Positions 17,209 through 26,697 of a stretch of DNA of 64,000 nt are shown here, piece by piece. The DNA is from Rouxiella chamberiensis (GTDB lineage: Bacteria; Pseudomonadota; Gammaproteobacteria; Enterobacterales; Enterobacteriaceae), in NCBI RefSeq assembly GCF_026967475.1, contig NZ_CP114058.1, positions 3,782,001 to 3,846,000 of the forward strand. Reading direction: 5' to 3'. How positions within the stretch are numbered: position 1 is the stretch's first letter; each line of letters opens with the position of its first letter. A program made the translations under genes and the position numbers. The notes below the pieces were generated by a model. It saw nothing but the letters and a program-made list of their open reading frames with translations, was not told the origin of the DNA and searched no databases.

Positions 17209-18261
17209 TTAGGAATAACAGTCGATACCGATGCCTTTTTGCCGCATGGACGCCAGACGATAACGCAGGGCGCGGGTGGTAATGCCCAACGACTCGGCGG
17301 TTTTGGATTTATTTCCCTGACATTCGCGCAATAATTCGTTGATGTAATGATATTCCGCCAGTCGGCCGTGCTGTTTGATATTATTTTTCAGACTGTCTTC
17401 GGGCGGCGTCGAAAATGCAGAGTCGTGACTATGTTTTGGCGCAGGCGGTTCGGCCTGCTGCGGCAATAAACCAAGATCTTTTGGCGTGATAAGATAATTG
17501 TCACAGAGAATAATGCCGCGCTGAATAACGTTTTCCAGCTCGCGCACATTCCCCGGCCAGTCATAGTGTTCAAGCAATTGCAGCCCCTGCGGTGAAAGTC
17601 TCGCCTTATTGAGCAAGGTGGCCTGATATTTATTGAGGAACAGCCGGGTCAGCGGAAGAATATCTTCCGGCCTTTCGCGCAGCGGGGGAATATGAATAGG
17701 CACGACCGAAATACGATAAAAAAGATCCTGTCGAAAATGGCCGTTGGCGACTTCGGTAGGAAGATGTTTATTGGTTGAGGCTATCAGGCGAATATCGAGC
17801 GGTATCCGCTCGTGACTGCCAATCCTTTCCACCTCGTGCTCTTGCAGCACACGCAGCAGTTTTGCCTGCATATTCATCGGCATGTCACCGATTTCATCCA
17901 GCAGCAGTGTGCCGCCGTTGGCCTGCTCGAATTTGCCTTTGACGCTGCCGAGCGCGCCGGTAAATGCCCCTTTGACGTGGCCGAAGAGAATGGCTTCAAT
18001 CATGCTTTCGGGAATGGCCGCGCAGTTGACGGCGACATAGGGCAAGCCGTCGCCAAGGGCGCAATGATGAATATAACGCGCAACATGCTCTTTACCCGTT
18101 CCGGTTTCACCTGTAATCAGGGTCGGAACGTTGAAATTAGCGACTCGACGCGCCAATGCCATGATATTCAGACTCGATTGAGATCGCGCGATATAACTCA
18201 CTTTATCATCCGTGTCATTATAGAGGTGCATTGATGCTCCGCCCGTTGTGCTTTCCATCAT
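17209..18261 (-). CDS. lafK: Sigma-54-dependent lateral flagellar regulator LafK
   Basis: This 350-residue activator has an AAA+ sigma-54 interaction domain: Walker A GETGTGKE (about residue 51), the sigma-54 contact loop GAFTGA (about 98), Walker B GGTLLLDEIGDM and the arginine-finger region FRQDLFYRISVVPI. A C-terminal Fis-type helix-turn-helix (NKSKTAESLGITTRALRYRL) follows. There is no N-terminal receiver domain, as in LafK, so activity is not obviously set by phosphorylation. LafK is the master regulator of lateral flagellar genes in Vibrio and Flag-2 systems. A -24/-12 promoter before flgB is the expected target. The start is uncertain by 10 residues (a second Met at residue 11). Confidence 0.92.
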   Translation of the reverse strand: MMESTTGGASMHLYNDTDDKVSYIARSQSSLNIMALARRVANFNVPTLITGETGTGKEHVARYIHHCALGDGLPYVAVNCAAIPESMIEAILFGHVKGAFTGALGSVKGKFEQANGGTLLLDEIGDMPMNMQAKLLRVLQEHEVERIGSHERIPLDIRLIASTNKHLPTEVANGHFRQDLFYRISVVPIHIPPLRERPEDILPLTRLFLNKYQATLLNKARLSPQGLQLLEHYDWPGNVRELENVIQRGIILCDNYLITPKDLGLLPQQAEPPAPKHSHDSAFSTPPEDSLKNNIKQHGRLAEYHYINELLRECQGNKSKTAESLGITTRALRYRLASMRQKGIGIDCYS

Positions 18262-18614
18262 ATTATTCCTGACCGTTATTTGCAGGATATCGGCATGAAT
18301 TATATGAAGTTGCGAATTAAGTTTGAACAGGACTTGTCTGGTAGTATTTTGTTGATAAATATAAAATCATGAGGTGGAGGTATTTTTCCTGACAATTCGT
18401 AAAACTGTTGTCTTTATTTCAATGAATTAAATAACAGCGTCATTTCAATGTGGCTCAATTATTAAATAATGTTGAATTAATTAAATTAATCATCAATCGA
18501 TACAACCATTTATCGCGGGCTTATTGTTTTTAACCAGAATGTCGTTGCAATATTAATTCGATGGGGTTCAAATTGGCAGATTAATATAATCATTCCTGTC
18601 CCTCCGGTGAGCGT
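18262..18614 (+). other. Divergent intergenic region between lafK and fliM
   Basis: This 353-base AT-rich spacer separates the minus-strand lafK-fliE-fliF run from the plus-strand fliM-flhA run and must hold both promoters. GGTGAG at 18606-18611 is the fliM ribosome site. I looked for a -24/-12 element: TTGGCAG at about 18573 has the GG half but no GC at the proper distance. No gene or hairpin is apparent. Confidence 0.6.
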
Positions 18615-19493
18615 ATGAAAGGAAATAATAAAAATATTAAAATCTTCTCCAAAGATAATGCGGCGGGAGTCATTCCTATCGACGTGGAGAAATTAGGTCG
18701 GCCTTATCATAAATTACCGAAGGTCGTGCTGGCCTGTTTCGACAGCATTGACAGCAGCCTGGTTTATTACTTTTTAAAGAAATACCGAATGAGTATTTCT
18801 CTGGAAGCAATAACGTTCGACGAAAATTATGTCGCCAGACAGGTAGAGGTTTTTTCCAATTCGGCAGGCAATATCGGGTTCGATCTCGACCGCGAACTGT
18901 TGCTGGGCATTCTTGATGACTATTACGGATTCCTCAAAGAGGAAGGCCGTTCTGGCTTGCCCGCATCCGCGTCTGGCAACGGCAATACGCCGCTGACCAA
19001 AACCGAAGAGCGGTTGAAAAATACCCTGGGGATTGAGCTTGCCGAGTGGGTGATAAATCAGGAAGCCTTCGGAGCACCTACCCCGTGTAAAACCGAGCAT
19101 GCCGCCCAGATTGGCGAATGGGCTTACCGGCTGACCTTTGTATTGGCAGGCGGAAAGGGGGCGTTCTATCTGTTTCTGGATACCGGCAATGTCGACCGTC
19201 TGCTGTGCGTTTTGCGCCAGCCCACCGGCTCGCTTACGACCTCGTTGTGCGCCACGCCGCATTCGATTGAATCCCTGCCCGTCAGGCTGCATGGCAAATT
19301 GTGCAGCCTGAGCCTGACGCTGGCGCAACTTTTAGGGTTGAAAGAGGGCAGCATTCTGCCTGTTTCGCTTCCCGATACCGTGGCCGTTTTTGTCGGCAGA
19401 GAACAAATCTTCAACGCGGTCGTCGCAGAAGATCGCGGAAAACTTTTCTTTTCAGAGTTTACAGACACAACAAGCGAGAACAAGCATGACTGA
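18615..19493 (+). CDS. fliM: Flagellar motor switch protein FliM
   Basis: FliM is the middle part of the C ring and in the primary system receives CheY-P. The 292-residue product is shorter than the primary FliM (about 330 residues) and lacks the N-terminal CheY-binding peptide LSQxEIDALL; it begins MKGNNKNIKIFSKDN. The C-terminal SpoA-like domain is present (LPVRLHGKLCSLSLTLAQLLGLKEGSILPVSL over residues 222-253). Loss of the CheY-binding peptide suggests this motor may not switch in response to CheY. It starts the fliMNPQR-flhBA run and overlaps fliN. Confidence 0.88.
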   Translation: MKGNNKNIKIFSKDNAAGVIPIDVEKLGRPYHKLPKVVLACFDSIDSSLVYYFLKKYRMSISLEAITFDENYVARQVEVFSNSAGNIGFDLDRELLLGILDDYYGFLKEEGRSGLPASASGNGNTPLTKTEERLKNTLGIELAEWVINQEAFGAPTPCKTEHAAQIGEWAYRLTFVLAGGKGAFYLFLDTGNVDRLLCVLRQPTGSLTTSLCATPHSIESLPVRLHGKLCSLSLTLAQLLGLKEGSILPVSLPDTVAVFVGREQIFNAVVAEDRGKLFFSEFTDTTSENKHD

Positions 19494-19887
19494 GCGCGAA
19501 GAAACCCCCTGGGTGAGATGGATTTTGAGCTGATTGCCAATGAAATCTCCGCCGCCGATACCGACCCTGATCCTGCTCGACGGCTTGACGATGTCTTGCT
19601 CGCCGAGCAGCAAAGGTTGAGCGCCACCAAGCGCAAGATGTCGCTGTTTAGCCGCATTCCCGTCACTCTGACGCTGGAAGTCGCCTCGGCCGAAATTACC
19701 CTCGCCGAGTTGATGTCGGTAGATAACGATTCGGTGATAGAACTCGACAAGCTGGCCGGCGATTCTCTGGATGTCAAAATCAACGGCATCCCAGCTCGGC
19801 AAGGCCGAAGTGGTGGTGGTTAACGACAAATACGGACTGCGACTCATCGAATTCAACAACAAAGACTTGGGTGAGCTGATCCTATGA
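19486..19887 (+). pseudogene. fliN: Flagellar motor switch protein FliN, two compensating single-base breaks (probable errors)
   Basis: FliN forms the base of the C ring and docks export substrates. The ATG at 19486 overlaps fliM, but its frame stops after MTEREETPWVRWILS. The conserved core (SLFSRIPVTLTLEVASAEIT, VIELDKLAGDSLDVKINGIP) lies in a second frame from 19518, and the ending (LGKAEVVVVNDKYGLRLIEF) in a third. A sixth C in the run at 19505-19509 and removal of one A near 19793 restore 133 residues across exactly 134 codons. The stop overlaps the fliP start (ATGA). Two opposite indels in one small gene argue for sequencing error. Confidence 0.88.
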
Positions 19888-20642
19888 AGCTTGTGCCGTG
19901 GCGCAGACCGCTGGCGCTCTTTTTGCTGTGCGCCGGATTGCTTGCCACCCCGCAGGTTTGGGCGCTCGGGGGCGACTTGACGTTATTTAGCACCACGGCG
20001 CACGGCGCAGGGCAGGATTACAACGTCAAAATCGAAATCCTGGTCCTCATGACCCTGCTGGGCCTGCTGCCCATCATGCTGCTGATGACGACCTGCTTCA
20101 CCCGCTTCATCATTGTGCTGGCCATTCTTCGTCAGGCGCTCGGATTGCAGCAGAGTCCGCCGAACAAGATTCTGACCGGCATCGCGCTGGCGCTCACGCT
20201 GCTGGTGATGCGCCCGGTCTGGCTGCAAATCTACACTCAGGCGATTGTGCCTTTTCAGCATGACGACATCACCTTGCAGCAGGGGCTGGTCAACGCCGCC
20301 TCTCCGCTCAAACACTACATGCTGGCGCAGACCAGCAAAAAGGCGATGGACCAGATGATGCGCATCGCCAACGTTTCGGGCGAGGCGCAGGATCAGGATC
20401 TCGGCATCGTCACGCCTGCCTATGTGCTCAGCGAGCTGAAAACGGCCTTTCAGATTGGCTTTATGATTTATATCCCCTTTCTGGTCATTGATCTGATAGT
20501 CGCCAGCATTTTGATGGCGATGGGCATGATGATGCTGTCGCCGTTGATTGTGTCGCTGCCGTTCAAGCTGATGCTGTTCGTGCTTTGCGACGGCTGGACG
20601 CTGATCGTCGGCACGCTCACCTCCAGCGTGCAGGGGTTTTAA
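19884..20642 (+). CDS. fliP: Flagellar type III export protein FliP
   Basis: FliP is the core of the export gate with FliQ and FliR. The 252-residue protein has a cleavable signal peptide (ending TPQVWALG) and four membrane helices. The family signature is clear: IEILVLMTLLGLLPIMLLM, TRFIIVLAILRQALG and QSPPNKILTGIALALT in residues 55-105, then the YVLSELKTAFQIGFMIYIPF block. It overlaps fliN by four bases and is followed by fliQ after two bases. Confidence 0.97.
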   Translation: MKLVPWRRPLALFLLCAGLLATPQVWALGGDLTLFSTTAHGAGQDYNVKIEILVLMTLLGLLPIMLLMTTCFTRFIIVLAILRQALGLQQSPPNKILTGIALALTLLVMRPVWLQIYTQAIVPFQHDDITLQQGLVNAASPLKHYMLAQTSKKAMDQMMRIANVSGEAQDQDLGIVTPAYVLSELKTAFQIGFMIYIPFLVIDLIVASILMAMGMMMLSPLIVSLPFKLMLFVLCDGWTLIVGTLTSSVQGF

Positions 20643-20644
20643 TC

Positions 20645-20917
20645 ATGATGGATCCCGGCGCGGCGGGCGATGTAGTGGCCGAAGGCATGCGGTTGGTGCT
20701 GGTGATTTCGGCGGTAGTGATAGTGCCGAGTCTGCTGGTCGGACTTTGCGTCAGCGTTTTTCAGGCGGTGACGCAAATCAATGAGCAGACGCTGAGCTTT
20801 CTGCCGAGACTGGTGGTAACGCTCGGCGTGCTGATAGTCAGCGGCAAATGGATCATCATGCAGCTGACCGATTTCACTCTCTCTATCTTTACCCATGCCG
20901 CAACGCTGGTGGGGTAG
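20645..20917 (+). CDS. fliQ: Flagellar type III export protein FliQ
   Basis: FliQ is a small export-gate subunit with two membrane hairpin helices. From the ATG at 20645 the product has 90 residues, the family length; a longer in-frame start lies inside fliP. The conserved core is VSVFQAVTQINEQTLSFLPR at about residues 37-56, with spans on either side (VLVISAVVIVPSLLVGLCV and VVTLGVLIVSGKWIIMQL). It is followed by fliR after three bases. Confidence 0.95.
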   Translation: MMDPGAAGDVVAEGMRLVLVISAVVIVPSLLVGLCVSVFQAVTQINEQTLSFLPRLVVTLGVLIVSGKWIIMQLTDFTLSIFTHAATLVG

Positions 20918-20920
20918 GCG

Positions 20921-21709
20921 ATGCCGACGCTTGCTCTCGATACGCTGATTTCACCGCTGTTTGCGCTCTGGCTGCCGTTTGTGCGCATCCTGTCGTTTCT
21001 GCATTTCTGCCCGATTCTCGACCATCGCGGTTTTTCGCGCAAAATGAAAATCGGCACCGCGTTGCTGCTGGCGATGTTGATAACGCCGATGCTGCACGGG
21101 TTGCCGCAGCCCGCTGCGCTGCTGTCCATGCAGACCTTGATACTGATGGGCGAGCAGATCCTGTGGGGGCTGGTATTCGGCATGATGTTGCAGATGGTGT
21201 TTGTGGCGCTGCAAACCGGCGGGCATATTTTATCGATGAACATGGGCCTCAGCATGGCGGTCATGAATGATCCTGCCAACGGCGAATCGACGACCGTCAT
21301 TTCGCAGATTATTTTCGTGTTCAGCGGATTGCTGTTTTTCTCGATGGACTGCCATCTGCTGTTCGTTACCCTGCTTTATAAGGGTTTTACCTACTGGCCG
21401 ATGGGTCAGGCGATTAACACGTCGTCCCTGCGTAATCTTGTGCTGAGTCTCGGATGGATTATGTCGGCTGCGACCCTCATGGCGCTGCCTACCACTTTTA
21501 TCATGCTCACCGTGCAGGGCACCTTTGGTCTGCTTAACCGCATCTCGCCGTCGCTGAATCTCTTCTCGCTGGGGTTTCCCATCGCCATGCTTTTCGGCTT
21601 GCTGTGTCTGGTGCTGCTTATCGCCCACGTGCCGGAGCATTATTTAAATCTGACCAATGACGTGCTGACTCAACTGGATGCACTGCGGGGGAGTGATGTC
21701 GTCAACTAA
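20921..21709 (+). CDS. fliR: Flagellar type III export protein FliR
   Basis: FliR completes the FliPQR export gate. The 262-residue product is a polytopic membrane protein with about six hydrophobic segments and the FliR signature GEQILWGLVFGMMLQMVFVA followed by ALQTGGHILSMNMGLSMA, and the later FSLGFPIAMLFGLLCLVLL. It overlaps the flhB start by 14 bases. The frame is intact. Confidence 0.95.
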   Translation: MPTLALDTLISPLFALWLPFVRILSFLHFCPILDHRGFSRKMKIGTALLLAMLITPMLHGLPQPAALLSMQTLILMGEQILWGLVFGMMLQMVFVALQTGGHILSMNMGLSMAVMNDPANGESTTVISQIIFVFSGLLFFSMDCHLLFVTLLYKGFTYWPMGQAINTSSLRNLVLSLGWIMSAATLMALPTTFIMLTVQGTFGLLNRISPSLNLFSLGFPIAMLFGLLCLVLLIAHVPEHYLNLTNDVLTQLDALRGSDVVN

Positions 21710-22828
21710 CGGAGACAAAAGCGAAAAACCGACCGCCGGTAAGCTTAACAAGGCGCGTAGGAAAGGCGATATTCCCCGCGCCAAAGACGTGACGATGGCC
21801 GCCGGACTGATTGCGTCGTTTTTTACCCTCGCGGCGTTTTTCCCGTACTACAAATCCCTTGTTCAGGAGTCGTTCATTGCGGTCGGCAATATGGCCGGGC
21901 TGCAAAATGACAACGGTGCGATAGGGGAATTCATGAAGCATAACCTGCTCATTCTGTTCAAATTTATCGCCACCCTGCTGCCTATTCCGGCGGTGGGCAT
22001 TCTGGCTTCGCTTATCCCGGGCGGCTGGATCTTCTCGCTGGAAAAGTTAAAGCCGGATCTCAAAAAAATTAATCCTGTCAGCGGATTTGCGCGGCTTTTT
22101 CGGGAAGTCACGTCATGGACATCATCAAGATGCTGGGAAAATGTGCTGTCCTGCTCGGCCTTCTGTATGCCGCTACCGTCAAAACCACATTCGATTTCAT
22201 GCAGTTGCAGTCGATGGAATTGCCGCAGGCGGTGGTGCGCGGCTTTGCCCTTTACCGGGGCGTGATGCTCGAGATGCTGGTGAGCATTGCGCTGTTCGCC
22301 TTTATCGATATTCCGCTCAGCAAATTCATGTTCACCAAAAAAATGAAGATGAGTAAGCACGAGGTTAAAGAGGAACACAAAAGCAATGACGGTAATCCGC
22401 AAATCAAGGCCAGAATCCGGCAACTTCAGCGGCAGTTCGCGCTGGGACAGATAGCCAAGACCGTTCCGCAGGCCGATGTCATTATCACCAACCCGACCCA
22501 TTACGCGGTTGCCCTGAAATACGATCCGAACCGCGCATTGGCTCCTTATATTCTGGCGAAGGGGCAGGATGACATCGCGCGTTATATTCGCGAAGTCGCG
22601 CAGGGGAACAACGTCGAAATCGTCGAATTTCCGCCGCTCGCCCGCGCCATTTACTACACCACCAACGTCAATCAGCAGATCCCGACCCAGCTTTATCGGG
22701 CAATGGCGCATGTCTTGTCCTATGTGCTGCAAATAAAGTCCTGGCGCTCGGGTCAGGCAGAAAAACCCGCCCTCAACAAATCGATAGACATTCCGTCGGA
22801 GACGCTTAACCCGCATGGCAGAATATAA
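21696..22828 (+). pseudogene. flhB: Flagellar export switch protein FlhB, frame broken by one base (probable error)
   Basis: FlhB is the membrane export switch that changes substrate class from hook to filament proteins. The ATG at 21696 follows GGGGGAG and gives SSTNGDKSEKPTAGKLNKAR, the family N terminus. The frame is lost after SGFARLF at the five-T run 22096-22100; a sixth T gives RLFSGSHVMDIIKMLGK and a continuous 377-residue FlhB. The second part holds the autocleavage motif NPTHYAVALKY (N-P-T-H intact). flhB overlaps flhA by 14 bases. Everything but one base is normal, so a homopolymer error is likely. Confidence 0.9.
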
Positions 22829-24908
22829 TATGAAAAATCTGGTCAGGATCCTGAAAAATAGCCACGTGGGCGTGCCGATATTGCTGTTGAGCATTCTGGC
22901 GATGGTCATTCTGCCGCTCTCGCCGGTGGTGCTGGATATTCTTTTTACCTTCAATATCGTGTTGTCAGTGCTGGTATTGCTGGTCAGCGTCAACAGTAAG
23001 CGTCCACTCGACTTCGCCCTTTTCCCGACCATTTTGCTGATAACCACGTTAATGCGGCTGACGTTGAATGTGGCCTCGACCCGCGTGGTGTTGCTGCATG
23101 GTCATGAAGGTGTCGGCGCGGCCGGACGGGTCATCGAAGCCTTTGGTCAGGTGGTGATCGGCGGCAATTTCGTCGTGGGTTTTGTCGTCTTCGTGATTTT
23201 GATGATCATCAATTTTGTGGTGGTGACCAAAGGCGCTGAGCGTATATCTGAAGTGTCGGCGCGCTTTACGCTGGATGCCTTGCCCGGCAAGCAGATGGCC
23301 ATCGACGCCGATATGAATGCCGGGTTGATCAATCAGGAGCAGGCAAGACTGCGCCGCAAAGAGGTCAGCAGCGAAGCAGACTTTTATGGCGCCATGGACG
23401 GGGCATCCAAATTCATTCGCGGCGATGCGGTCGCGGGGATCATGATTCTGTTAATCAACGTGATTGGCGGGATCTGTATCGGCATCTTCAAATACGACCT
23501 CAGCGCCGGACAGGCCTTTCAGCAGTATGTGCTATTAACCATCGGTGACGGCCTGGTGGCGCAAATACCGTCGCTATTGCTGGCGACGGCGGCGGCAATT
23601 ATTGTCACCCGCGTCAGCGACGGCGGAGACATGTCGGATGAAATAAAGCACCAGCTCCTCGCGAAACCGGCGGTGCTTTATACCGCTGCCTTCGTGATGT
23701 TCGTGCTGGCGATTGTGCCGGGCATGCCGCATCTGGTCTTTCTCTGCTTTACCGCGTTATTGACCTTTGCGGCCTGGCGGCAGACAAATAAAATCCGCCA
23801 TGCGCAGCCCGACGAAGATATCGACGTGCTGAGCCGGTCGATAACGCCCGAGAATATGCCGTCGGTAGACTGGAGTTCCATTCCTTGCGTCGAGCCGATT
23901 GGCCTCAATCTGGGCTATAAACTGGTCACGCTGCTTGATTCGCAGCAGGGCAGCCCATTAACGCAACGTATCAAAGGCGTGCGGCAGGTTATTTCGGAAA
24001 CCTGCGGCATTTTATTACCCGAAATTCGTATCCGCGAAAATTTCCGCCTGAAACCGGCGCAGTATTCCATCTATATCAATGCGGTGAGAATTGCCGTGGG
24101 TGAAGTGCATGCCGACCGGCTCATGGCTATTCCGACGCCCGAACTTTATGGCGAAATCGACGGCATTGTCGATATCGACCCGTCATACGGGCTGGCGGTG
24201 ACCTGGATTACGCAAGACAACAAGGGCAAAGCGCTGGGATTGGGGTATCAGGTTGTGGACTGCGCCAGCGTGGTCGCCACGCACGTCAACAAAGTGGCGC
24301 GACAAAAGCTGGCCGAATTGTTCAACTACGACGATATCACCCATCTCAATCGTCGATTGTCCCAGCTTTCGCCGAAATTGGCCGAAGATCTCAACGCCAG
24401 TCTGAATTTTAGTCAGCTGCTGCGCGTGTATCGACAGTTACTGCTGGAGCAGGTATCGCTGAAAGATATCGTTACCGTTGCCTCTACCTTGCTTGACACC
24501 TCGGCGACGACCAAGGACCCGTTCTTGCTGGTCGCCGACGTTCGTTACGCGCTGCGTCATGCGATTGTGAATGCCATCAACGGCGAGAAAAGCTCGCTTG
24601 CGGTGTATACGCTTGCGGATGCGCTGGAAAATATCCTCCTGGCGGCGCTGAATCAGTCGCAGCAGGCGGCTAAAATCGCGCTCGACAGTTTCGCTGTCGA
24701 TCCTCACCTGCTGACGCAACTGCAAATCAATATGCCGCTGATTTACACGCAGATGAAAGCGCTTGGAAAAACGCCCGTTCTCCTGGTGACGCCGCAGTTG
24801 CGCCCTTTGCTGTCGCGTTATGCCAGCCTGTTTGCGGCGGGGCTGAACGTGCTTTCGTACAATGAGGTGCCGGACACCACCACGCTCAGCGTTATCGGCA
24901 ACCTCTAA
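22815..24908 (+). CDS. flhA: Flagellar export apparatus protein FlhA
   Basis: FlhA is the largest subunit of the flagellar export gate. The 697-residue protein has about eight membrane helices in the first 320 residues, the FHIPEP-family signature DALPGKQMAIDADMNAG at about residue 155, and a long cytoplasmic domain that binds chaperone-substrate complexes. It is the last gene of the fliM-flhA run. An alternative Met (NMKNLVRILKN) lies five residues in. The frame is intact. Confidence 0.97.
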   Translation: MAEYNMKNLVRILKNSHVGVPILLLSILAMVILPLSPVVLDILFTFNIVLSVLVLLVSVNSKRPLDFALFPTILLITTLMRLTLNVASTRVVLLHGHEGVGAAGRVIEAFGQVVIGGNFVVGFVVFVILMIINFVVVTKGAERISEVSARFTLDALPGKQMAIDADMNAGLINQEQARLRRKEVSSEADFYGAMDGASKFIRGDAVAGIMILLINVIGGICIGIFKYDLSAGQAFQQYVLLTIGDGLVAQIPSLLLATAAAIIVTRVSDGGDMSDEIKHQLLAKPAVLYTAAFVMFVLAIVPGMPHLVFLCFTALLTFAAWRQTNKIRHAQPDEDIDVLSRSITPENMPSVDWSSIPCVEPIGLNLGYKLVTLLDSQQGSPLTQRIKGVRQVISETCGILLPEIRIRENFRLKPAQYSIYINAVRIAVGEVHADRLMAIPTPELYGEIDGIVDIDPSYGLAVTWITQDNKGKALGLGYQVVDCASVVATHVNKVARQKLAELFNYDDITHLNRRLSQLSPKLAEDLNASLNFSQLLRVYRQLLLEQVSLKDIVTVASTLLDTSATTKDPFLLVADVRYALRHAIVNAINGEKSSLAVYTLADALENILLAALNQSQQAAKIALDSFAVDPHLLTQLQINMPLIYTQMKALGKTPVLLVTPQLRPLLSRYASLFAAGLNVLSYNEVPDTTTLSVIGNL

Positions 24909-24922
24909 CTTCCCTTGCTGTT

Positions 24923-24957
24923 CCGGCAGGGCGATAAATCCGCCATCGTCCTGCCGG
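24923..24957. terminator. Hairpin between convergent flhA and MFS gene
   Basis: CCGGCAGGGCGA (24923-24934) pairs with TCGTCCTGCCGG (24946-24957) with one non-canonical pair and an 11-base loop. No T run follows on either side, so it is a stable 3-prime-end hairpin rather than a classic terminator. Confidence 0.55.
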
Positions 24958-24965
24958 GCCGAGGA

Positions 24966-26304
24966 TTATTTCTCGGCAAGCGCCACCTGACCCGCAGGCG
25001 CCGTCGCCGCCGTTTGCATCCGTTTTTCGGGTTGAAGCAGCATCATGCACAGCATCGAGCAAAATGACACGGCCGCCGTGGCGGTAAACATCGCGCCATA
25101 ACCCTGATATTGCGCCAGATAACCGCTCAGCGTCGGGGCCAGTATCGAGGCGATATTGGCAATCGCCAGCGTCATGCCGCTGTAGGTGCCAACCGAGGCT
25201 TTCGGAGAAACATCGATAACCACCGACCAGTAAACATTGTTCACCAGCGCATTCAGCGCATTGCCGAGCGTCATCAGCAGGATGATTTGCGCCGCCGAAT
25301 GCGCGTAGGGAATCAGCACAAAGCAGGTGGCGGTCAGCAGCAGCGTGACCGCAGCAAACACGTTGCGCGCGACACGCAGATTACCGGTCTTACGCAGCAG
25401 GCCGTCGGCAATTTTACCGCCGAGCAGCACGGTGAAGCAGGCGCCGGTCCACGGGATCATCGCGACATACCACAGGGAATGCAGGTCGTAATGGAAGGTG
25501 TCCTGCAAATATTTCGGGCTCCAGGTCACCAGCACGAAGGTGACATAAAGGAAGGAGAAATACCCCAGAGCATTCAGCACCAATGTCCGATGGGTAAAGA
25601 AGCGCCACCACGGCTGCGGGGTGCCGGTTTCCTCTTTCGGCGCGTCTTCGCCAATTTTGGCGAGTTCTGCCGGACCCACTTTGGGATGCATGGCCGGAGT
25701 GTCGGTAAAGGCGCGGGCAAAGATGCCGATAGCCAGCAAGGAGACAACGCCCAGCACGATAAACATGGTGCGCCAGTCGTGCGTCAGCAGCAGCAGGCCG
25801 ACCGCGAGAGGCGCAGTCAGCATCGCGCCGACCTGCGTGCTCAGCAGTCCTATCCCCAACGAGAAACCCCGCTCCTTACGCGGCGCCCAATGGGCGATGG
25901 TTTTATTCATCAGCGCATAGGCCGGCCCTTCCGAGAAACCGAACAGAATGCGCAGCGCCGCAAAGCCCATGATGGCGGAACCGCCAAACAGCGCGACGCC
26001 GACGTCACCCGCCCAGGCGGTGGCGATTTCCAGTATCGACCACAGTCCGCCTGCCATCAGCCAGACTTTGCGAGTCCCGATCCTATCGGCGAGCACGCCG
26101 CCGCAAAGGGAGCCGAACCAGGTAGCCAAAGCCGAAGTAGCCGAGCACGGCCCCGAGTTGAACCTTGCTGAAATTGAACTCTGCGGCGATGTCGTTGGCC
26201 GCAAAGGAGAGCGCACCGCGATCGATGTAGTTAATCAACGCGATAAAAAAGACCATCGCAAAAATGCGGTAGCGGTAGTTTTCCTGAATGTGGGCGGTAG
26301 ACAT
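24966..26304 (-). pseudogene. ACS-family MFS transporter, frame broken by one base (probable error)
   Basis: This is a 12-helix major facilitator of the anion:cation symporter type (hexuronate, sugar-acid or aromatic-acid carriers). The start at 26304 gives MSTAHIQENYRYRIFAMVFF and INYIDRGALSFAANDI, the usual first helix of the family. The frame changes near 26125, where CTGGTTCGG should read CTGTTCGG to give GYLFGSLCGGVLADRIGTRK, the conserved loop 2-3 motif. The corrected protein has 445 residues. The substrate cannot be told from the sequence; the neighbours give no hint. Confidence 0.8.
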
Positions 26305-26309
26305 AGGCG

Positions 26310-26341
26310 AGCTTCCTGATCGTGGATATTATCAGGAAGCT
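26310..26341. promoter_or_regulatory. Inverted repeat in the MFS leader, possible operator
   Basis: AGCTTCCTGAT (26310-26320) and ATCAGGAAGCT (26331-26341) form a perfect 11-base palindrome with a 10-base centre, starting 6 bases upstream of the MFS start codon. It could be a repressor site or a leader hairpin that covers the ribosome site. Confidence 0.5.
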
Positions 26342-26554
26342 AGCAATCTTGATGCCAGTCTGCGAAGAACGCCGCAAAACGGGGTCGGGAAGGCGGCAAA
26401 GACGGGAAAATGCGCCACCGACAGGCAGATGCGCCAACGCCGTGCGCCGTCATGTAGCAAAACCGCCCCTAAACGCGGCTTTTGCAAATGACAGATATCC
26501 CAACTGATAGCTGATTATCTTCCGTTCAGCGGGTATACTGTCTGACTCTTTAAT

Positions 26555-26670
26555 ACTCGTCATACTTCAAGTTGCAGAGGCGTTGACTGCCCCGGTCACT
26601 GAGTTATCCAGTCTCTCTGGGATTCACGAGCTTGCCGCCTTGCCGAAACTCGAATTATTTTGGGTATACA
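26555..26670. repeat. Dispersed intergenic palindromic repeat of the Yersinia/Serratia type
   Basis: The element runs from ATACTCGTCATACTTCAAGT to CTCGAATTATTTTGGGTATA. Its arms are imperfect inverted copies (CTTCAAGTTGCAG against CGAAACTCGAATTATT). From memory, very similar 110-130 base elements recur between genes in Yersinia, Serratia and relatives. Only this copy is in the window. Confidence 0.6.
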
Positions 26671-26697
26671 CTCACTTGTCTCGCGTGCGAAACCAAC

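Larger units (their letters stand above)
26305..26697 (+). other. Intergenic region between MFS gene and glyQ
   Basis: This 393-base spacer separates divergent genes. Near the MFS start it holds a perfect 11-base inverted repeat (26310-26341), and next to glyQ a dispersed palindromic repeat (about 26555-26670). Between them (26345-26520) I see no gene or clear signal. Confidence 0.6.

Noticed and set aside
18573..18592. TTGGCAGATTAATATAATC upstream of fliM as a sigma-54 promoter.
   Set aside because: It has the GG half-site but no GC at the required distance.
25110..26171. A 353-codon open frame antisense to the MFS gene.
   Set aside because: Composition shadow; the minus strand encodes a recognisable transporter.
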